A stretch of DNA of 64,000 nucleotides from Hevea brasiliensis. Taxonomy: Eukaryota > Streptophyta > Magnoliopsida > Malpighiales > Euphorbiaceae. The notes under the pieces are model-generated. The model did not search any database. It worked only from the letters and a program-made list of their open reading frames with translations, and was not told the origin of the DNA. Both the position numbers and the translations under genes were made by a program. Below are positions 1 through 11,830 of the stretch, piece by piece. The stretch is from assembly GCF_030052815.1 (NCBI RefSeq), contig NC_079493.1:63798691-63862690 (forward strand), written 5' to 3'. Within the stretch, counting starts at the first letter, position 1; each line of letters begins with the position of its first letter.

Positions 1-693
1 ATGAAGAAGAAGAAGTGGCTGAAGTGGGATATGTTGTCCAATTAATGAATATACAAATCCATAGTGCTCCACTAAGGTGGATTAAATGTTTAATAATCCA
101 AATTTTCCCTTAATTGTAATTATGCCCCAAATTCCTCACTATTTACATTTTATGTCAAATTTTCTATTTTTATGACATTTTCAAAATTTAATACTACTAA
201 TTTTTCATGGACATTTAGGTCAAAAGTCAACTCTAGGTATTAATTGACCAAAATGCCCCTCTTCGGGTTCTATTTCAGATTTTTCGGTATTACCGATTAA
301 TTCCTTAACTCGCCGATTTCTTTAATTTTCGTTTTTCTTTGTATTAATTAATTAAATTTTCTTTGACATTTTCTAAGTCAATTATACCTCAATAGATGTT
401 TATTTAAGTCTTAAAAATATTTCTTAGGGTTTCCCGTGGTCCAGGGCTAGTCAACAGTCTTCACTGTAACTTCCGGTGCGGTCACCCATCGGTATAGTGC
501 TGGCTCATTTAACTTACTTTCCTTTCGTCTCTTTTATTTTTTCCTTAATTTTTCTTTTTTTTTAATTTATTTCATCATTTTATGCCTGTTTATTACCATT
601 GAAGTGTAGTTCCAGACATCCTGACTTGTCCAGACCGACATTAGGTCACTGGAGTAGTTGAATGTATGGACTACGTAAAGTAAGGGCATTACA
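1..693 (-). repeat. Terminal part of a minus-strand gypsy LTR
   Basis: The segment ends at 693 with GGGCATTACA, the reverse complement of an LTR beginning TGTAATGCCC, and the sequence then switches at once to Athila integrase coding sequence. It shares the module order of the other LTRs here: the AGGTCAAAAG tract near 220, a 5S-like box near 469-516, and the terminal conserved stretch near 610-693. Its other end lies outside the window, so the TSD cannot be checked and it may be a solo LTR or the edge of a whole element. No coding capacity is seen. Confidence 0.8.
469..516 (-). promoter_or_regulatory. 5S-like internal promoter segment, copy 1
   Basis: Sense AGTTAAATGAGCC, GATGGGTGACC (490-480) and GGAAGT; T5 (413-417) lies downstream. 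177 nt from the LTR start. Confidence 0.7.
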
Positions 694-1190
694 AACACCA
701 ACTAGAATATACTTATTTCCAAAGGAAGATGGGAATGGACCCATAAAGTCTATTCCCCACACATCAAATAGTTCTATTTCAAGTATACCGTGCAGTGGCA
801 TTTCATTCCTTCTTGATATGTTCCTTGTTCTTTGGCATTGATCACAAGCCAGCACAAAAGATCTCACATTCTTAAATAGATTTGGCCAGTAAAACCCTGT
901 TTGCAAAATTTTGGCTATTGTTTTTGAGGTGCTAAAATGTCCTCTCTCTGATGATGAATGACAGTGCTACAAAATGCTCTCTATTTCCTTCTCCGGTATA
1001 CATCTTCATATCTGCCCATAATTGCATCTTTTACACAATAGAGGTTCTTCCCATGTGTATAATCGTACATCATGCAGGAATTTCTTCCTTTTCTTGTAAG
1101 ACATGTTGGGTGGCAATACTCTGCATACAAGATAATTAACAAAGTCAGCATACCATAAGGCTTGGGAGAATGCTAATAGTTATTCATCGG
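694..1190 (-). pseudogene. Athila-like integrase N-terminal part
   Basis: Read on the minus strand, 906 to 694 gives the end of the integrase zinc-binding domain (CDQC pair), followed by GIDFMGPFPSS, which holds the first catalytic Asp of the DDE triad. The rest of the catalytic core (second Asp and Glu) is missing because an LTR abuts at 693. Upstream, 1140-950 decodes to the Athila-type stretch with YADFVNYL and VRLYTWEEPLL, interrupted by frameshifts. It is a dead fragment. The open frame running past 694 into 646 is LTR sequence, not integrase. Confidence 0.8.
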
Positions 1191-1508
1191 GAATGAGTCA
1201 TCGATTGGCGGATCCTCAATGTCTCTTATGTCTTCCTGTTTAAGTCTTGAGAGGTGGTCAGCTACCACATTCTCGGATCCCTTTTTGTCCTTGACTTCAA
1301 GATCAAATTCTTGTAGGTGTAGGATCTATTGAATCGACCTTGGCTTTGCTTCTTTCTTGGTCAATAGGTATCGGATGGCAGCATGGTCTGTGTATATAAC
1401 GACTTTTGATCCGAGTAGGTAGGATATGAATTTGTTAATTGCAAACACCACTACTACGAATTCCTTTTCTGTGGTAGCATAGTTGATCTGTGCATCGTCA
1501 AGTGTTCT
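1191..1508 (-). pseudogene. Athila-like RNase H domain fragment
   Basis: The minus strand gives [24 protein letters not shown], a TDHAAIRYL motif and, toward the C-terminus, NVVADHLSRL, the usual ordered motifs of the RNase H domain of Ty3/gypsy pol. A stop codon follows KPRSIQ near 1328. The domain follows the RT fragment directly, as expected in a polyprotein. It removes the RNA strand during reverse transcription in intact relatives; this copy cannot be expressed as an intact protein. Confidence 0.75.
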
Positions 1509-2440
1509 GCTAGCATAGTAAGTGCCTAAGAACTATACCTTCCCTTACCATGAAGTGAAATTTTTCCCAATTTAGAACTAGGTTTGATTCTTCATATCTT
1601 TGCAACACTTTGGATGAATTATCTAGGCATTCATCAAAAGTAGTTCCATAGACAGAAAAATCATCCATAAAATCTTCCATAGTATTTTTAATGTAATCTG
1701 AAAAAATGGCCATCATGTATCTTTGAAATGTAACAGGGGCATTACAAAGATCAAAAGGCATTTTTTTATCTGTAAAGGTTCCATAAGGGCATACGAATGT
1801 GGTCTTTTCCTGGCATTATGGGTGAATAGGAATTTGGAAAAATCCACGAATACCCATCTAGATAGCAAAAATAGGAATGTTTCACTAGCCTTTCTAACAT
1901 TTGATCTATGAAAGGGAGAGGAAAATGGTCTTTTATAGTGGCACTATTCAATTTCCTATAATCTATGCACATGTGCCAACCAGTAACTACCCTAGTTTGC
2001 ATTCTGAATGATAGTTGTTCCACCCTTCTTAGGCACTACATGCATTGAACTAACCCATTTACTATCAGAAATTGGGTATATAATACCTACGCTAATAGTT
2101 TTAGAATTTCCTTCTTAACTACTTCTTTCATGTTTAGGTTAAGTCTCCTTTGATGTTCAATAGTGGGTTTGTTGTTTTCCTCCATAGGTATTCTATGCAT
2201 GCAAATTGAAGGACTAATCCCTTTCAGGTCTTCTATTTTATACCGTATAGCCTTGCTATGGGTCCTAAGTTCCCTTAATAATTTTTCCTCTTCTTCATTA
2301 GATAGGACAGCATTTGTAATAATAGGATATTTAGAATTTGATTCCAATAATGCGTACCTTAGTATGGAGGGGAGAAGTTTCAGTTTTACCTATTTGGTAT
2401 CTTCCTGTGACTTGCTTTTTCATTGTTCCTCCTTTAGCTC
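1509..2440 (-). pseudogene. Athila-like reverse transcriptase domain, broken
   Basis: In sense order the fragment contains DLKGISPSICMHRI and NMKEVVKKEILKLL (2347-2087), then CIDYRKLNSATIKDHFPLPF (2023-1766), then MPFDLCNAP and FMDDFSVYG (1761-1510). FMDD is the polymerase active-site box (YxDD class). The three blocks lie in different frames, so at least two frameshifts separate them, and stops occur between blocks. The domain order and spacing match a full-length RT, so the decay is by small lesions and not large deletions. Confidence 0.85.
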
Positions 2441-2773
2441 TTCCACTTGGAGAGCTTGAGCTAAGGGTAGGGATGGGCTAGCTTCTAAAAATCATGCACA
2501 AGCTACAATTTTTGTGTTTTCATTATCTACTGTGTGGCTGTGTAATATGCATTCTTCAAGATGATCTTTAGGATGTCTTTTGTGAAATTTCTCTGCAACT
2601 AACTTGTCATTTATGTCAACTTTTAAGCGTTCATCAGGTTCAAGTTTATGCTTTATTACTCGGAATAGGTTGAATTCTACTTCTTCATCTCTTACCTTGA
2701 GAGTTAACTGCCCATTCTTAACATCTATGATAACTCTGGTGGTTACCTAGAAAGGTCTTCCTAGGATGATAGG
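2441..2773 (-). pseudogene. Athila-like protease C-terminus and PR-RT linker
   Basis: The minus strand from 2773 starts in frame with PIILGRPF followed by TAG, the C-terminal part of the aspartic protease domain whose N-terminal part lies at 14756-15370. A charged linker follows (VRDEEVEFNLF, KVDINDKLVAEKFHKRHPK). The 5 bases 2769-2773 (ATAGG) are the left copy of the TSD of the element inserted next. Confidence 0.75.
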
Positions 2774-5450
2774 TGTCACACCCTACTCCTCTATAAGGCA
2801 TGGCATGATCCCATAGTATACCTAATGGAATACCAAACTTCACCTACTGATAACCCATTAAATACACTACAAGGAATTTTAAACATTTTCTTACTTCTTT
2901 TTACAGTGGTGAGCACTATTGACAGGTGTTCAAAATTTTTTTAATTGAAGTGAAGCTAAATAACACATTTGAAGTATTAATAATTTCTATAAAAATTTTG
3001 GCAGAGTGCCATCTGTATTTTGAATAAAACAGTTCTTCAAAAACCTGTAAAAAGCACTTCCAATATATTTTTACAATCCCAAACTCTAATAAATTTGTTC
3101 AACACAATAAATTTCTCAACATTATCAACTCAGTTCAACAATCAATTTTCCAGTGTTTCCAAAAGCTGAGATGAAGGAAATATGTCATAATATTTTACAA
3201 GCCAAAATAATTTATAATTTTACTTTACAACTGCTCAAGACCAAGTACAATATATACATACAGTGCACATACATTACAATAAAAACTACAAAATATGGTA
3301 TACTCAATATACCCGGTGAAATCTCAAAATATAGCACAAGCCTTTTACTCTCTGTCTGTCTGTCTACTCGCGATAATGAATGAAAGCTATCACGAGCCAA
3401 TGTCTCAGGTGCACAACATTAAGAAAATGCAGTTTAAAATCATATTCCATAAATCCTATGATCTGTGGATACTTAAAATCATAGTTAAATTAAAAAAACA
3501 AAGAATGTCATAAAGAATTTAAACTCCATTTCACAATATCATAATAAATATAAATAAATCACACACCGCTTAGTAATGATTCCATAGTCCAATTCATCCC
3601 AAAAGCCAATGGCTAATGAGGAATAATATAGCTAGCTAGCAATAATATGAGTACTCATCCTATTTATTCTCAATAGGCACACACCTCAACACTTGACCAG
3701 AGAGGGAATTCAAAGTCAATTTGTCCAAATAGACAATCTAGCGAGGAATTAAATCAATATACATGATAGCTGTGGTTTTAAACCATTTACAATGATTTTC
3801 AAGAAATAAGTATCCATCAAATATCATTCAAACAAATTTTCACAATTTAAACAATAACAGACAAATTGTCATAATTTATTTAAATTAAAAATTCAAAAGA
3901 AATAAATGTTGTGCACAAACCTCTGATAAATGCCTCTTGGCTAACTCAGTGTTTCCTTCCCCTTTCCTGGGTTTTTGCTAACTGAAACACACAATTTGAA
4001 GTGTTTCAGTACTTATTTAAACTATTTTTAACAATAAGGTTTAATAATTAATTTATTTAATTCTATTATTTTCCTTAGTCAACCTAAAATGTTGACCCTC
4101 GATGCACTCTAGGTGAATTAGGTTAAATGTTACCAATATGTCAAATTTTGCATTTCAATATGCTACCAATATAGTGCAATTTACCATTTTTACAAGTTGG
4201 CATTCATTTCCAAATTATTTCAAGCATCATTGTATGTAAATGTCAAGTTCTCAATTTTTGTGTGCTAGATTGGTCTAGCTTAAAGTCCTATTTCTCTTGG
4301 TTTTTAGCTTCTAGTCAAAGAAGCAAAATTGTAGTTCTATGTCTTATTGCACTCGGGGTAAAATTTCAGGTTATTATGAGTTGTATAGACCAATATATGG
4401 TCAATTTACAAAAGCTGGACAGATTGCACTAAAATAGCAACTTTAGGTCATTTTTAGGTCATTTCTGGTTCTGGCAGTTTTTATACCTGAACTTGTGCAA
4501 GCTATTTGACTTGCTTATGGTCATTTCTGGGTTTTGGTGTCTTCATAAGAGTTGTAGCTATATGTCTACTCTATTCATGGTAAACATTTCAGGTCATTTG
4601 GACTTTTTTTGAGTGAGTTACGGCCAAAACACTAATCGCTGCCCAAATGCTCAATTTTCTGGTTTTCAAGTCACTAATCCGGATTTGGTCATTTTCAAGT
4701 CACTTTTTGGATAGAATTTAGGTAGGCTTTCTTCATGTAAGTTGGCACATTTTGTGCCTAGTTTCACCTCAATTGGCCTCATACCAATTGGAGCCACACA
4801 CTAGGGTTATAGGTCCATTTGCACTGCGCCTCTACATGCTTTTCAAACACCAAACCAAACACATGTTTACCAATTACATCTTCACTTCCACACAACATTC
4901 TGCATTTGGCACTAACCAAAACCATTCAATTTTCTACATTATGTGTCAACTTGGACAGATTACAACCACTTCAAAATACAACAAACGCAGTCACAATTCA
5001 CAAAGTCCAATCCCAACAATATATACACATAAATACTTCTAATTATCACACAAATTTCCATCATCAAATTACATACCTATCACTACTATTCCACACAAAT
5101 ATATGCTGCCATTTTTTTGTACAATATTTCAACAACATTTCATGAATTTGAACCTTACCAATTTCCATTTTAAGGCTGCCCAAAAATTACACATACACAT
5201 CAACTTCCATTCTCACTTTTCAAGCTTATAAATCAAACTTTATACATGAAAACCAACTCCAAGACATTTAAACACTTAATTTAACATCTCAAACAACCAT
5301 TTACATGCAAAGATAAGCTATACATGATGAAGTTCCATGGCTACTGAAATGCTCCATCACCAATAATTCATCAAACCTCAAACTTCTTCCATAATTCAAC
5401 TACCCACAACCTTTGTTACACTTATAATTAAACAAGAATTGAAATTAACC

Positions 5451-5460
5451 ACTTACCTCT
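5451..5460 (-). other. Splice-donor motif in LTR
   Basis: Sense AGAG|GTAAGT, 864 nt from the LTR start. Confidence 0.55.
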
Positions 5461-6094
5461 TTTGGACTTCTTCAAAACTCCACCAAAACTTATCTTTCTT
5501 ACTCCATGTATGCTGCCCATGGTGTGTAGACAAGGTTTAGTGAAGGAACCTAGTGAAAAAGATGGCTAAATCAATGGTGGACTTAAGCTTGATGGTGGAA
5601 TTGGAGAAGGAATTCGGCCAAGGTGAATTTGTGAGGAAGAAGAAAGCAAATGATCTTACACCTGTCCCACTTCAATCTTTAGGTGTCCCAAATATGATTT
5701 TAGTGGAGCACTAATGTAGTATATTGGTTATTTATTCCAAAGTTTCCAAATTCCCACATTTACCTCATTTCTTTGACTATTTAATTTATGTACCACCATT
5801 TTAATTTTCATGATATTTTCAAGGTTTAATATCATTTATTTTTAATGGACATTTAGGTCAAAAGGCAACTCGGGGTGTCAAATAACTATAATGCCCCTAT
5901 TCGGGTTGCATTCCCGATTTTTCGGTAACACCGAGTTTTATCGTTTTCTCGATTTCTCATTTTTCTTTGTACTAATTAATTAATTTTTCTTTGATACTTC
6001 TAATGATATTTATAATTCAATAAGTCTTTAATTATGTCTTGAAACTAAATTTCGAGGGTTCCCTGCAGTCCTGAGGTTGGCTATTGCCTGTGCT

Positions 6095-6146
6095 GTAACT
6101 TCCCCGTGCGGTCACCCATCATTGCGGTGCTGGTTCATTTAACTTA
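6095..6146 (-). promoter_or_regulatory. 5S-like internal promoter segment, copy 2
   Basis: Sense AGTTAAATGAACC, GATGGGTGACC (6120-6110) and GGGGAAGT. No T5 follows; the site reads AAATTTAGTTTC. Confidence 0.7.
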
Positions 6147-6320
6147 GTTTCATTTCATTGCTATTATTTTTCCTTTATTTTTCTTGTATTTTATTTTTTT
6201 TATTTCATTATTTTATGTGTTGTCACTAATATTTAAATTTAGTTCTAGGCATCCTAGCTATCCGGACAGACACTGGTCACCGGAATAGTAGAACGCACTA
6301 CCGAACATAGGGGTGTTACA

Positions 6321-6334
6321 ACTCTCCCCCCCTT
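6321..6334 (-). other. Polypurine tract
   Basis: Sense strand AAGGGGGGGAGAGT directly abuts the LTR start. It is the primer site for plus-strand DNA synthesis and fixes element orientation. Confidence 0.9.
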
Positions 6335-6375
6335 AAAATAAATTGCGCCTCAAAATTTTACCTGACATCAATTTT

Positions 6376-6834
6376 TGAACAGCTGTGGGTGCTGTCTCCT
6401 CATGTCCTCTTCACGTTCCTAAGTAGCTTCCTGGCATGAATGATGGTTCCACAATACTTTAACTAGGTGTGTCTGTTTATTCCTCAGCTGCTTCACCTCG
6501 TATGCCAGAATTTCTATGGGTTCTTCCTCATATGAGAGGTCTGGATTTACCTCAATCTCTTCAATTGATAGAACATGAGATGGGTCAGATCTGTACCTCC
6601 TTAACATGGACACATGGAAGACACTGTGTATCCTTTCTAGCTCTAGAGGTAATGCCAACCGATATGCCAAAGAACCCACTCTTTCCAGAACCTCATATGG
6701 TCCGATGAAATGAAGACTCAGTTTCCCCTTTCTGCCAAATCTCATAATCCTCTTCCAAGAAGAAACTTTAAGGAATACCTTATCACCCACTGCATATTCA
6801 ATATCTCTTCTCTTCAGATCAACATAGGACTTCT
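6376..6834 (-). pseudogene. Integrase C-terminus with GPY motif and chromodomain
   Basis: The sense frame runs GDKVFLKVSSWKRIMRF, then FIGPYEVLERVG (the GPY/F module), VFHVSMLRRY, and then a chromodomain-like block DLSYEEEPIEILAYEVKQLR with KVLWNHH. In chromoviruses this tail binds heterochromatin marks and directs integration to silent chromatin, which fits the nested setting. Conserved Trp after EAT has become a stop (TAG at about 6420), and Gln before KSYVD is TAG at about 6832; both fit G-to-A or C-to-T change. The polyprotein appears to end near 6376 with QLFKN and a stop. Confidence 0.85.
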
Positions 6835-7709
6835 AACGGTCTAATGTAGCCTTGAGTTGCTCTCTGATCAATCTGATCTTTTCCTCTATTTGTTGAATAA
6901 TTTCTAGCCCAATCATCTTCATTTCACCTACTTCATCTCAACATAGGGGAGTTCTACACTTTCTGCCATACAAAGCTTCATACGAAGGCATCCCAATGCT
7001 TGATTGGTAGCTATTGTTATAAGCAAACTCAATCAAAGGCAAGTGTGTATCCCAACTACCTTCAAACTCAATCACAAAAAGCTGTAGCATATCCTCCAAT
7101 ATCTGAATTACCCTCTCAAACTGGTCATTTATCTGTGGGTGGAATGCTGTGCTGAAGTTCAATATAGTTCCTAGGGCTCTATGAAGACTACCCCAGAATC
7201 TAGAAGTGAACCTAGGATCTCTGTCTGATACAATCGATACTGGCACTCCATGCAATTTTATAATCTCATTTATGTACAATCTGGACAATCTCTCCAAACT
7301 ATAGTCCATCCGGACTGGCAAAAAGTGAGCAGACTTGGTTAGTCTATCAACTATAACCCATACTGCATCATGACTATTCTGTGTCCTCGAAAGTCCTATC
7401 ACAAAATCCATAGTTATCCGTTCCCATTTCCACTCTAGTACTGGCAATGGATGTAACAAACCTGCTAGTACTTGATGTTCTGCCTTCACTTGCTGACAAG
7501 TTAGGCATTTGGAAAGAAATTTGGCTACATCCCTCTTCATACCCACCCACCAGTAATGCTCTTTCAGGCCTCTGTAAATTTTAGTTCCACCAGGGTGCAT
7601 AGTGAAAGGAGACTCATGTGCTTTCTTCATAATGATCCGTCTGAATTCCACATCATTAGGAATGCACATTTTTCCCTGATGTAGTAGTAAACCATCATCT
7701 CTCACAGAA
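6835..7709 (-). pseudogene. Tekay-like integrase zinc finger and catalytic core
   Basis: The longest open pol segment (7705-6938) carries the HHCC zinc-binding region (HESPFTMH, then CLTC) and a catalytic core with MDFVIGL, SIVSDRDPRF and FERVIQILEDML, supplying D, D and E. The residues before the Glu read HPQINDQFERV where relatives usually have a G-Q-S type turn, so the active-site loop is altered. After CRTPLC the expected Trp is TGA. This enzyme inserts element DNA and makes the 5-bp duplications seen throughout the window. Confidence 0.9.
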
Positions 7710-8307
7710 AATTCAGATTTCTTGCCCTGCTGGACTTCTTTTCAGTAGCTTTTGATATTTTCATCATTACGGCACCATTCTAATCTGATCAATCAACAAT
7801 GGCTGTACATGCCATGCAACTACTGTCTGTCGCTCATCATCAATCTCCAAACTGGCATGCTGTGCTTTCAATTCATGTACCATAGACAAAGGAGAAACTC
7901 TAAGACTTGCCATAGTCTTGTGACTTAAGGCGCCAGCCACCACATTTGCTTTCCCTGGCTGATAGTCTATTAAATAATCATAGTCTTTAATCAGTTCTAA
8001 CCATCTCCTCTACCTTAAGTTCAATTCCTTCTGAGTGCCCAAATACTTCAAGCTCTTGTGATCTGTGTAAATGTAGCATTTCTCTCCATACAAATAGTGT
8101 CTCCGGATCTTGAGCAAAAACAAGAGCTGCAAGCTCCAAATCATGTGTTGGGTAGTTCCTCTCATGCGGTTTTAGCTGGCGTGATGCATAAGCAATGACA
8201 TTTCGATCTTGCATCAGTACACAGCCTAACCCATTGTGAGAAGCATCACTATAAACTGTGTATTCTTTACCTAGTGTAGGTAAAGTAAGGAATGGAGCTT
8301 CAGTCAA
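7710..8307 (-). pseudogene. Tekay-like RNase H domain
   Basis: The sense strand gives [18 protein letters not shown] (first catalytic Asp), [20 protein letters not shown] and ELAALVFA, then a frameshift near 8090. The C-terminal part reappears in another frame as [20 protein letters not shown], followed by a linker to integrase with [11 protein letters not shown]. It is broken but complete in extent. Confidence 0.85.
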
Positions 8308-9388
8308 ACACCTTTTTATCTCATCAAAACTCTACTGACATTTATCTGTCCACTGAAATTTTACATCTTTTGACGGCTTGGTGGAGAAGCTAATATAGAA
8401 AACCCTTTCACAAATCGGCAGTAGTATCCAGCTAAACCCAGAAAACTATGAATTTCTGTGATATTCCTGGGTCGCTTCCAATCAAGGATAGCTTCTACCT
8501 TGCTGTAATCTACCTTGATCCCTTCAGCTGACACAATATGTCCCAAGAAAGAGATTTCTTTCAAACAAAATTCACATTTTGATAATTTGGTGTATAGCTG
8601 TTTATCCCTTAAAGTCTGAGTACAATCCACAAATTTCTATCATGCTCCTCTGCATTTTCTCAAATGTATCAAAATATCATCAATAAACACCACCACAAAC
8701 TGGTTGAGATATGGTTTGAAGATAGCATTCATTAGATCCATAAAAGCAGTTGGAGCATTAGTTAACTCGAATGACATTGCTAGAAACTCATAGTTGCCAT
8801 ATCGACTTCTGAAAGTAGTTTTTGGAATACTCTGCTCTTACACTTTTAACTGATAATAAGCAGATCGCAAATCAATTTTGGAGAATATAGCTGCACCCTT
8901 CAACTAATCAAATAGATCATCAATGCGAGGCAATGGATATTTATTTTTATTGTCACTTTATTCAACTGTCGGTAGTCAATACATAAGTGGAAAGTGCCAT
9001 CTTTCTTCTTAACAAACAATATTGGCGCTCCCCAAGGTGACACACTAGGGCGGATGAAGCCCTTTTCAAGTAGTTCTTGCAATTGTACCTTCAACTCCTT
9101 CAACTCTGCTGGTGCCATTCTATATGGTGTTATGGAGATTAGATCCACACTAGGCATAACATTAATCTCAAACTGCAGTTCTCTTTCAGGAGGTAATCCT
9201 GGCAATTCAATAGAAAACACATCTAGAAAGTCATATACTGTAGGGATGTCCCTCAACGTTGGACTCCCTACTTGGGTGTCTACCACATGTGCCAAGTATG
9301 CTTCACACCCCTTTCTGATCATTTTACTGGCTAGTGTAGCCGAAATGATGTTTGATGGCAATAGCTGCCTTTCCCCATGTATTACCAC
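8308..9388 (-). pseudogene. Tekay-like reverse transcriptase
   Basis: In sense order: [11 protein letters not shown] and [12 protein letters not shown] upstream, then [20 protein letters not shown] and [13 protein letters not shown] (fingers), a frameshift near 8900, [11 protein letters not shown] (active-site FIDD near 8690-8660), then [19 protein letters not shown] and [16 protein letters not shown] (thumb/connection). At least two frameshifts and one in-frame stop are present. The extent matches an intact RT, so loss was by point lesions. Confidence 0.9.
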
Positions 9389-9421
9389 ATCACTGTACTG
9401 AGGGAGACCAAAAGTGACTGT

Positions 9422-9829
9422 CTACAATCTACAGTCAATCATGGCGTGATGCCTGGCTAACCAATCCATACCCAAGATGATATCATAATCTCTGAAGGGA
9501 ATTTCAATGAGATTAGACAGAAAAGTATGTCCTTGGATCACTAAAGGACAATCCCTATACATTATATTGACCCTGAACTCCTGTCCTAGCGGACTTGTTA
9601 CTAGCACCTCAAAATCCATTTTCACACATGGAACAGCAATGCAATCAATGATGCTAGTACTCATATAGGAATGGGTAGAACTCGGATCAAGTAACACAAA
9701 CACATCTTGATTAAAAGTTGATAAGGTACCAGCCATAATGTCAGATGTCTCTGCCTCTTCTCTCTGTCTCATTGCGTAGACTCTGACTGGAGCATTGCCT
9801 TGCTCTGATTGATTCAAAGTGCCTTGAGT
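9422..9829 (-). pseudogene. Tekay-like aspartic protease
   Basis: Open over 131 codons: VRVYAMRQREEAETSDIMAG leads into VFVLLDPSSTHSYMS and ends with DIILGMDWLARHHAMIDC. The catalytic triad, D-S-G or D-S/T-G-A in the family, reads D-P-S-S-T here, so the Asp is present but the following glycine is lost and activity is doubtful. The domain follows a Gly/Arg-rich gag tail, and RT follows. Confidence 0.85.
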
Positions 9830-10997
9830 GCCTGTTGGACTACCTCTACCCCTGCCTCTACCTCTGCTAGGTGGTTGTGAACCTCTGGTGGCAGGATACT
9901 GAACTAACCCTTCAGCAGTAATAGGAGGTGGCCCAACTCTACGGGCACTGGTGCAGTCTTTGGCAAAGTGTCCTGTGTCTCTAAAGTTATAATAGGCTCC
10001 TATGGCCTTGTAGCATACCCCACCATGGCTTCTACCACAAGTTTCACATTGATAGGGAGGGTAAGAACTTCTGGTACTCTGCTTACCAGATGGAGGAGGT
10101 TTCTATCTTGAATATCTTCACCTATCAGACTTTTTATCACCTCTGTTGTGTCCCCCAAAGTCTTCCTCTTCCCAGTAGGACCACTGGAACTCTGATCTAC
10201 TGACTTCTCCTCTTTCTCTTTTTCTGTCTTCTCTAATTTCTTTTTCTCTGGGGCCTCTTCTGACTCAATTCTCTCTAATTCTAGTGCTTGGGAAATAAGC
10301 TCAGAGAAGTTATTATGTTTGAATCTGACCACTTGTAATCTGATACTAGGCTTCAAGCCGGTTTCAAACCTCTTACATCTTTTCCTGCTGATAGCGAGGA
10401 GACTTCCAGCATAGTGGCTCAGGCGGGAAAATTCCCTTTCATATTCTGCCACTGACCTACTTCCCTGTTTCAGACTTAAGAACTCCTATAGCTTCTAGTT
10501 CACATAAGCATCTGGGAAATATTTTTGTCTGAACTCTTACAGAAAGTCATCCCAGGTTAGTACTGGGGGTTCCACTAAACTATGAGGAATTGTTTTCCAC
10601 CAGTCACATGCGTCTCCCAGTAGTAGTGACACTGAATACTCAAATTTGAGCTCCTTTGTATAATGTAGTTTCTTGAACACCCTATCTATTCTCTCTAACC
10701 ATTATTCTACCTCTAGAGGATCGACTGTCCCCTTGAACTCGGTAGCCCCATATTTAATCAGCTTATCATACTGCCTAGCTAAAGACTGTGATTGTACCAC
10801 TGGTGTCTGTAGTGGGACTTGAGTAGGCATGTTACTAGCCATCTGTTGGAACATTGCAGCCATCTGCTGAGTGGTAAGCGAGGAACTATGGTATTGAGGG
10901 GCTGGTGCTCTTGATCTACTCACATTGTGTAGAAGTGGGGCATCCCCTTATACCTCGACCTCTATTGATTGATCATTGAGCGATCCCCTTCTTCCAT
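9830..10997 (-). pseudogene. Tekay-like gag with damaged second zinc knuckle
   Basis: Begins at ATG 10997 (MEEGDRSM) and shows QYHSSSLTTQQMAAMFQQMA, YGATEFKGTVDPLE, a matrix/capsid block with VAEYEREFSRLS, a Lys/Glu-rich coiled segment (10260-10190), a zinc-knuckle region and an RGRGRG tail near 9850. The first finger reads CETCGRSHGGVC with all four ligands; in the second (GAYYNFRDTGHFAKDC) the first two Cys are Tyr and Phe. Stops occur where CAA or CAG is expected, for example before WLER near 10703. Gag forms the particle and binds RNA. Confidence 0.88.
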
Positions 10998-11021
10998 AGT
11001 CGATTTGAGGATCTTAGATCT

Positions 11022-11026
11022 CTAAA
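11022..11026 (-). other. Candidate 3' splice site before gag
   Basis: Sense reads CTCCTTATGTTATTTATTTAG then AGATC, 25 nt before the gag ATG. The same pyrimidine-rich context ending in YAG occurs upstream of the three other gag leaders in the window. Confidence 0.45.
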
Positions 11027-11165
11027 TAAATAACATAAGGAGATTTCCTCCGGTTAGTGCATATTTATAATGTAATGTCTTGTATGTATTAAACAATGAC
11101 ATTGAGCAATTGTACGATGAAGAAAGAATATTCAAATTACAGGTGAAAACAGAATTTAAAAACTA

Positions 11166-11177
11166 GCTTTGATACCA
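11166..11177 (-). other. Primer-binding site, initiator tRNA-Met type
   Basis: Sense TGGTATCAAAGC, one mismatch from TGGTATCAGAGC, 8 nt after the 5' LTR end. Confidence 0.9.
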
Positions 11178-11813
11178 CTAAAACATGTCACACCCTACCC
11201 CTCTATAAGGCATGGCATGATCCCGTAGTATACCTAATGGGTTACCAAACTTCGCCTACTGATAACCCATTAAATACACTACAAGGGATTTTAAACATTT
11301 TCTTACTTCTTTTTGTAGTGATGAGCACTATTGACAGGTGTTAAAATTTATTTTAACTGAAGTGAAACTAAATAACACATTTGAAGTATTAATAATTTCT
11401 GTAAAAATTTCAGCAGAGTGCCATCTGTATTTTGAATAAAACAGTTCTTCAAAAACCTGTAAAAAAGCACTTCCAATATATTTCTACAATCCCAAACTCC
11501 AATAAATTTGTTCAACACAATAAATTTCTCAACATTGTCAACTTAGTTCAACAATCAATTTTCCAGTGTTTCCAAAAGCTGAGATAAAGGAAATATGTCA
11601 TAATATTTTTTCAAGCCAAAATAATTTTCAATTTTAGTTTACAACTGCTCAAGACCAAGTACAATATATACATATAGTGCACATACATTACAATAAAAAC
11701 AACAAAATATGGTATACTCAATATTCCCGGTGAAATCTCAAAATGTAGCACAAACAGCTTACTCTGCTGCTCTGCCTGTCTGTCTACCTGCGATAGTAAT
11801 GAAAAAGCTATCG

Positions 11814-11830
11814 CTGAGCCAATGTCTCAG
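11814..11830 (-). other. LTR hairpin after GCAC
   Basis: CTGAG-CCAATGT-CTCAG. Beside it GCGATAG (11790-11797) pairs with CTATCGC, a second hairpin. Confidence 0.65.

Larger units (their letters stand above)
2774..6320 (-). repeat. 3' LTR of the Tekay-like element (3547 bp)
   Basis: Begins TGTCACACCC and ends GGGTGTTACA on the plus strand, so in sense it is TGTAACACCC...GGGTGTGACA with TG...CA ends. It holds the shared modules: 5S-like box 6095-6146, splice-donor motif 5451-5460, CCAATTGG inverted repeat 4770-4791 and a degenerate hairpin near 3393-3408. No protein-coding gene is supported inside it. Confidence 0.93.

Noticed and set aside
646..693. Extension of the integrase open frame past the LTR edge
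   Set aside because: The last residues are encoded by LTR sequence; homology to integrase stops at 694.
4752..5145. Overlapping open frames of 96 and 108 codons
   Set aside because: They lie wholly inside an LTR, are not kept in the partner LTR, and have low-complexity His/Thr/Asn composition.
11166..11177. tRNA gene
   Set aside because: The match to the tRNA-Met 3' end is a 12-base primer-binding site; no cloverleaf surrounds it.
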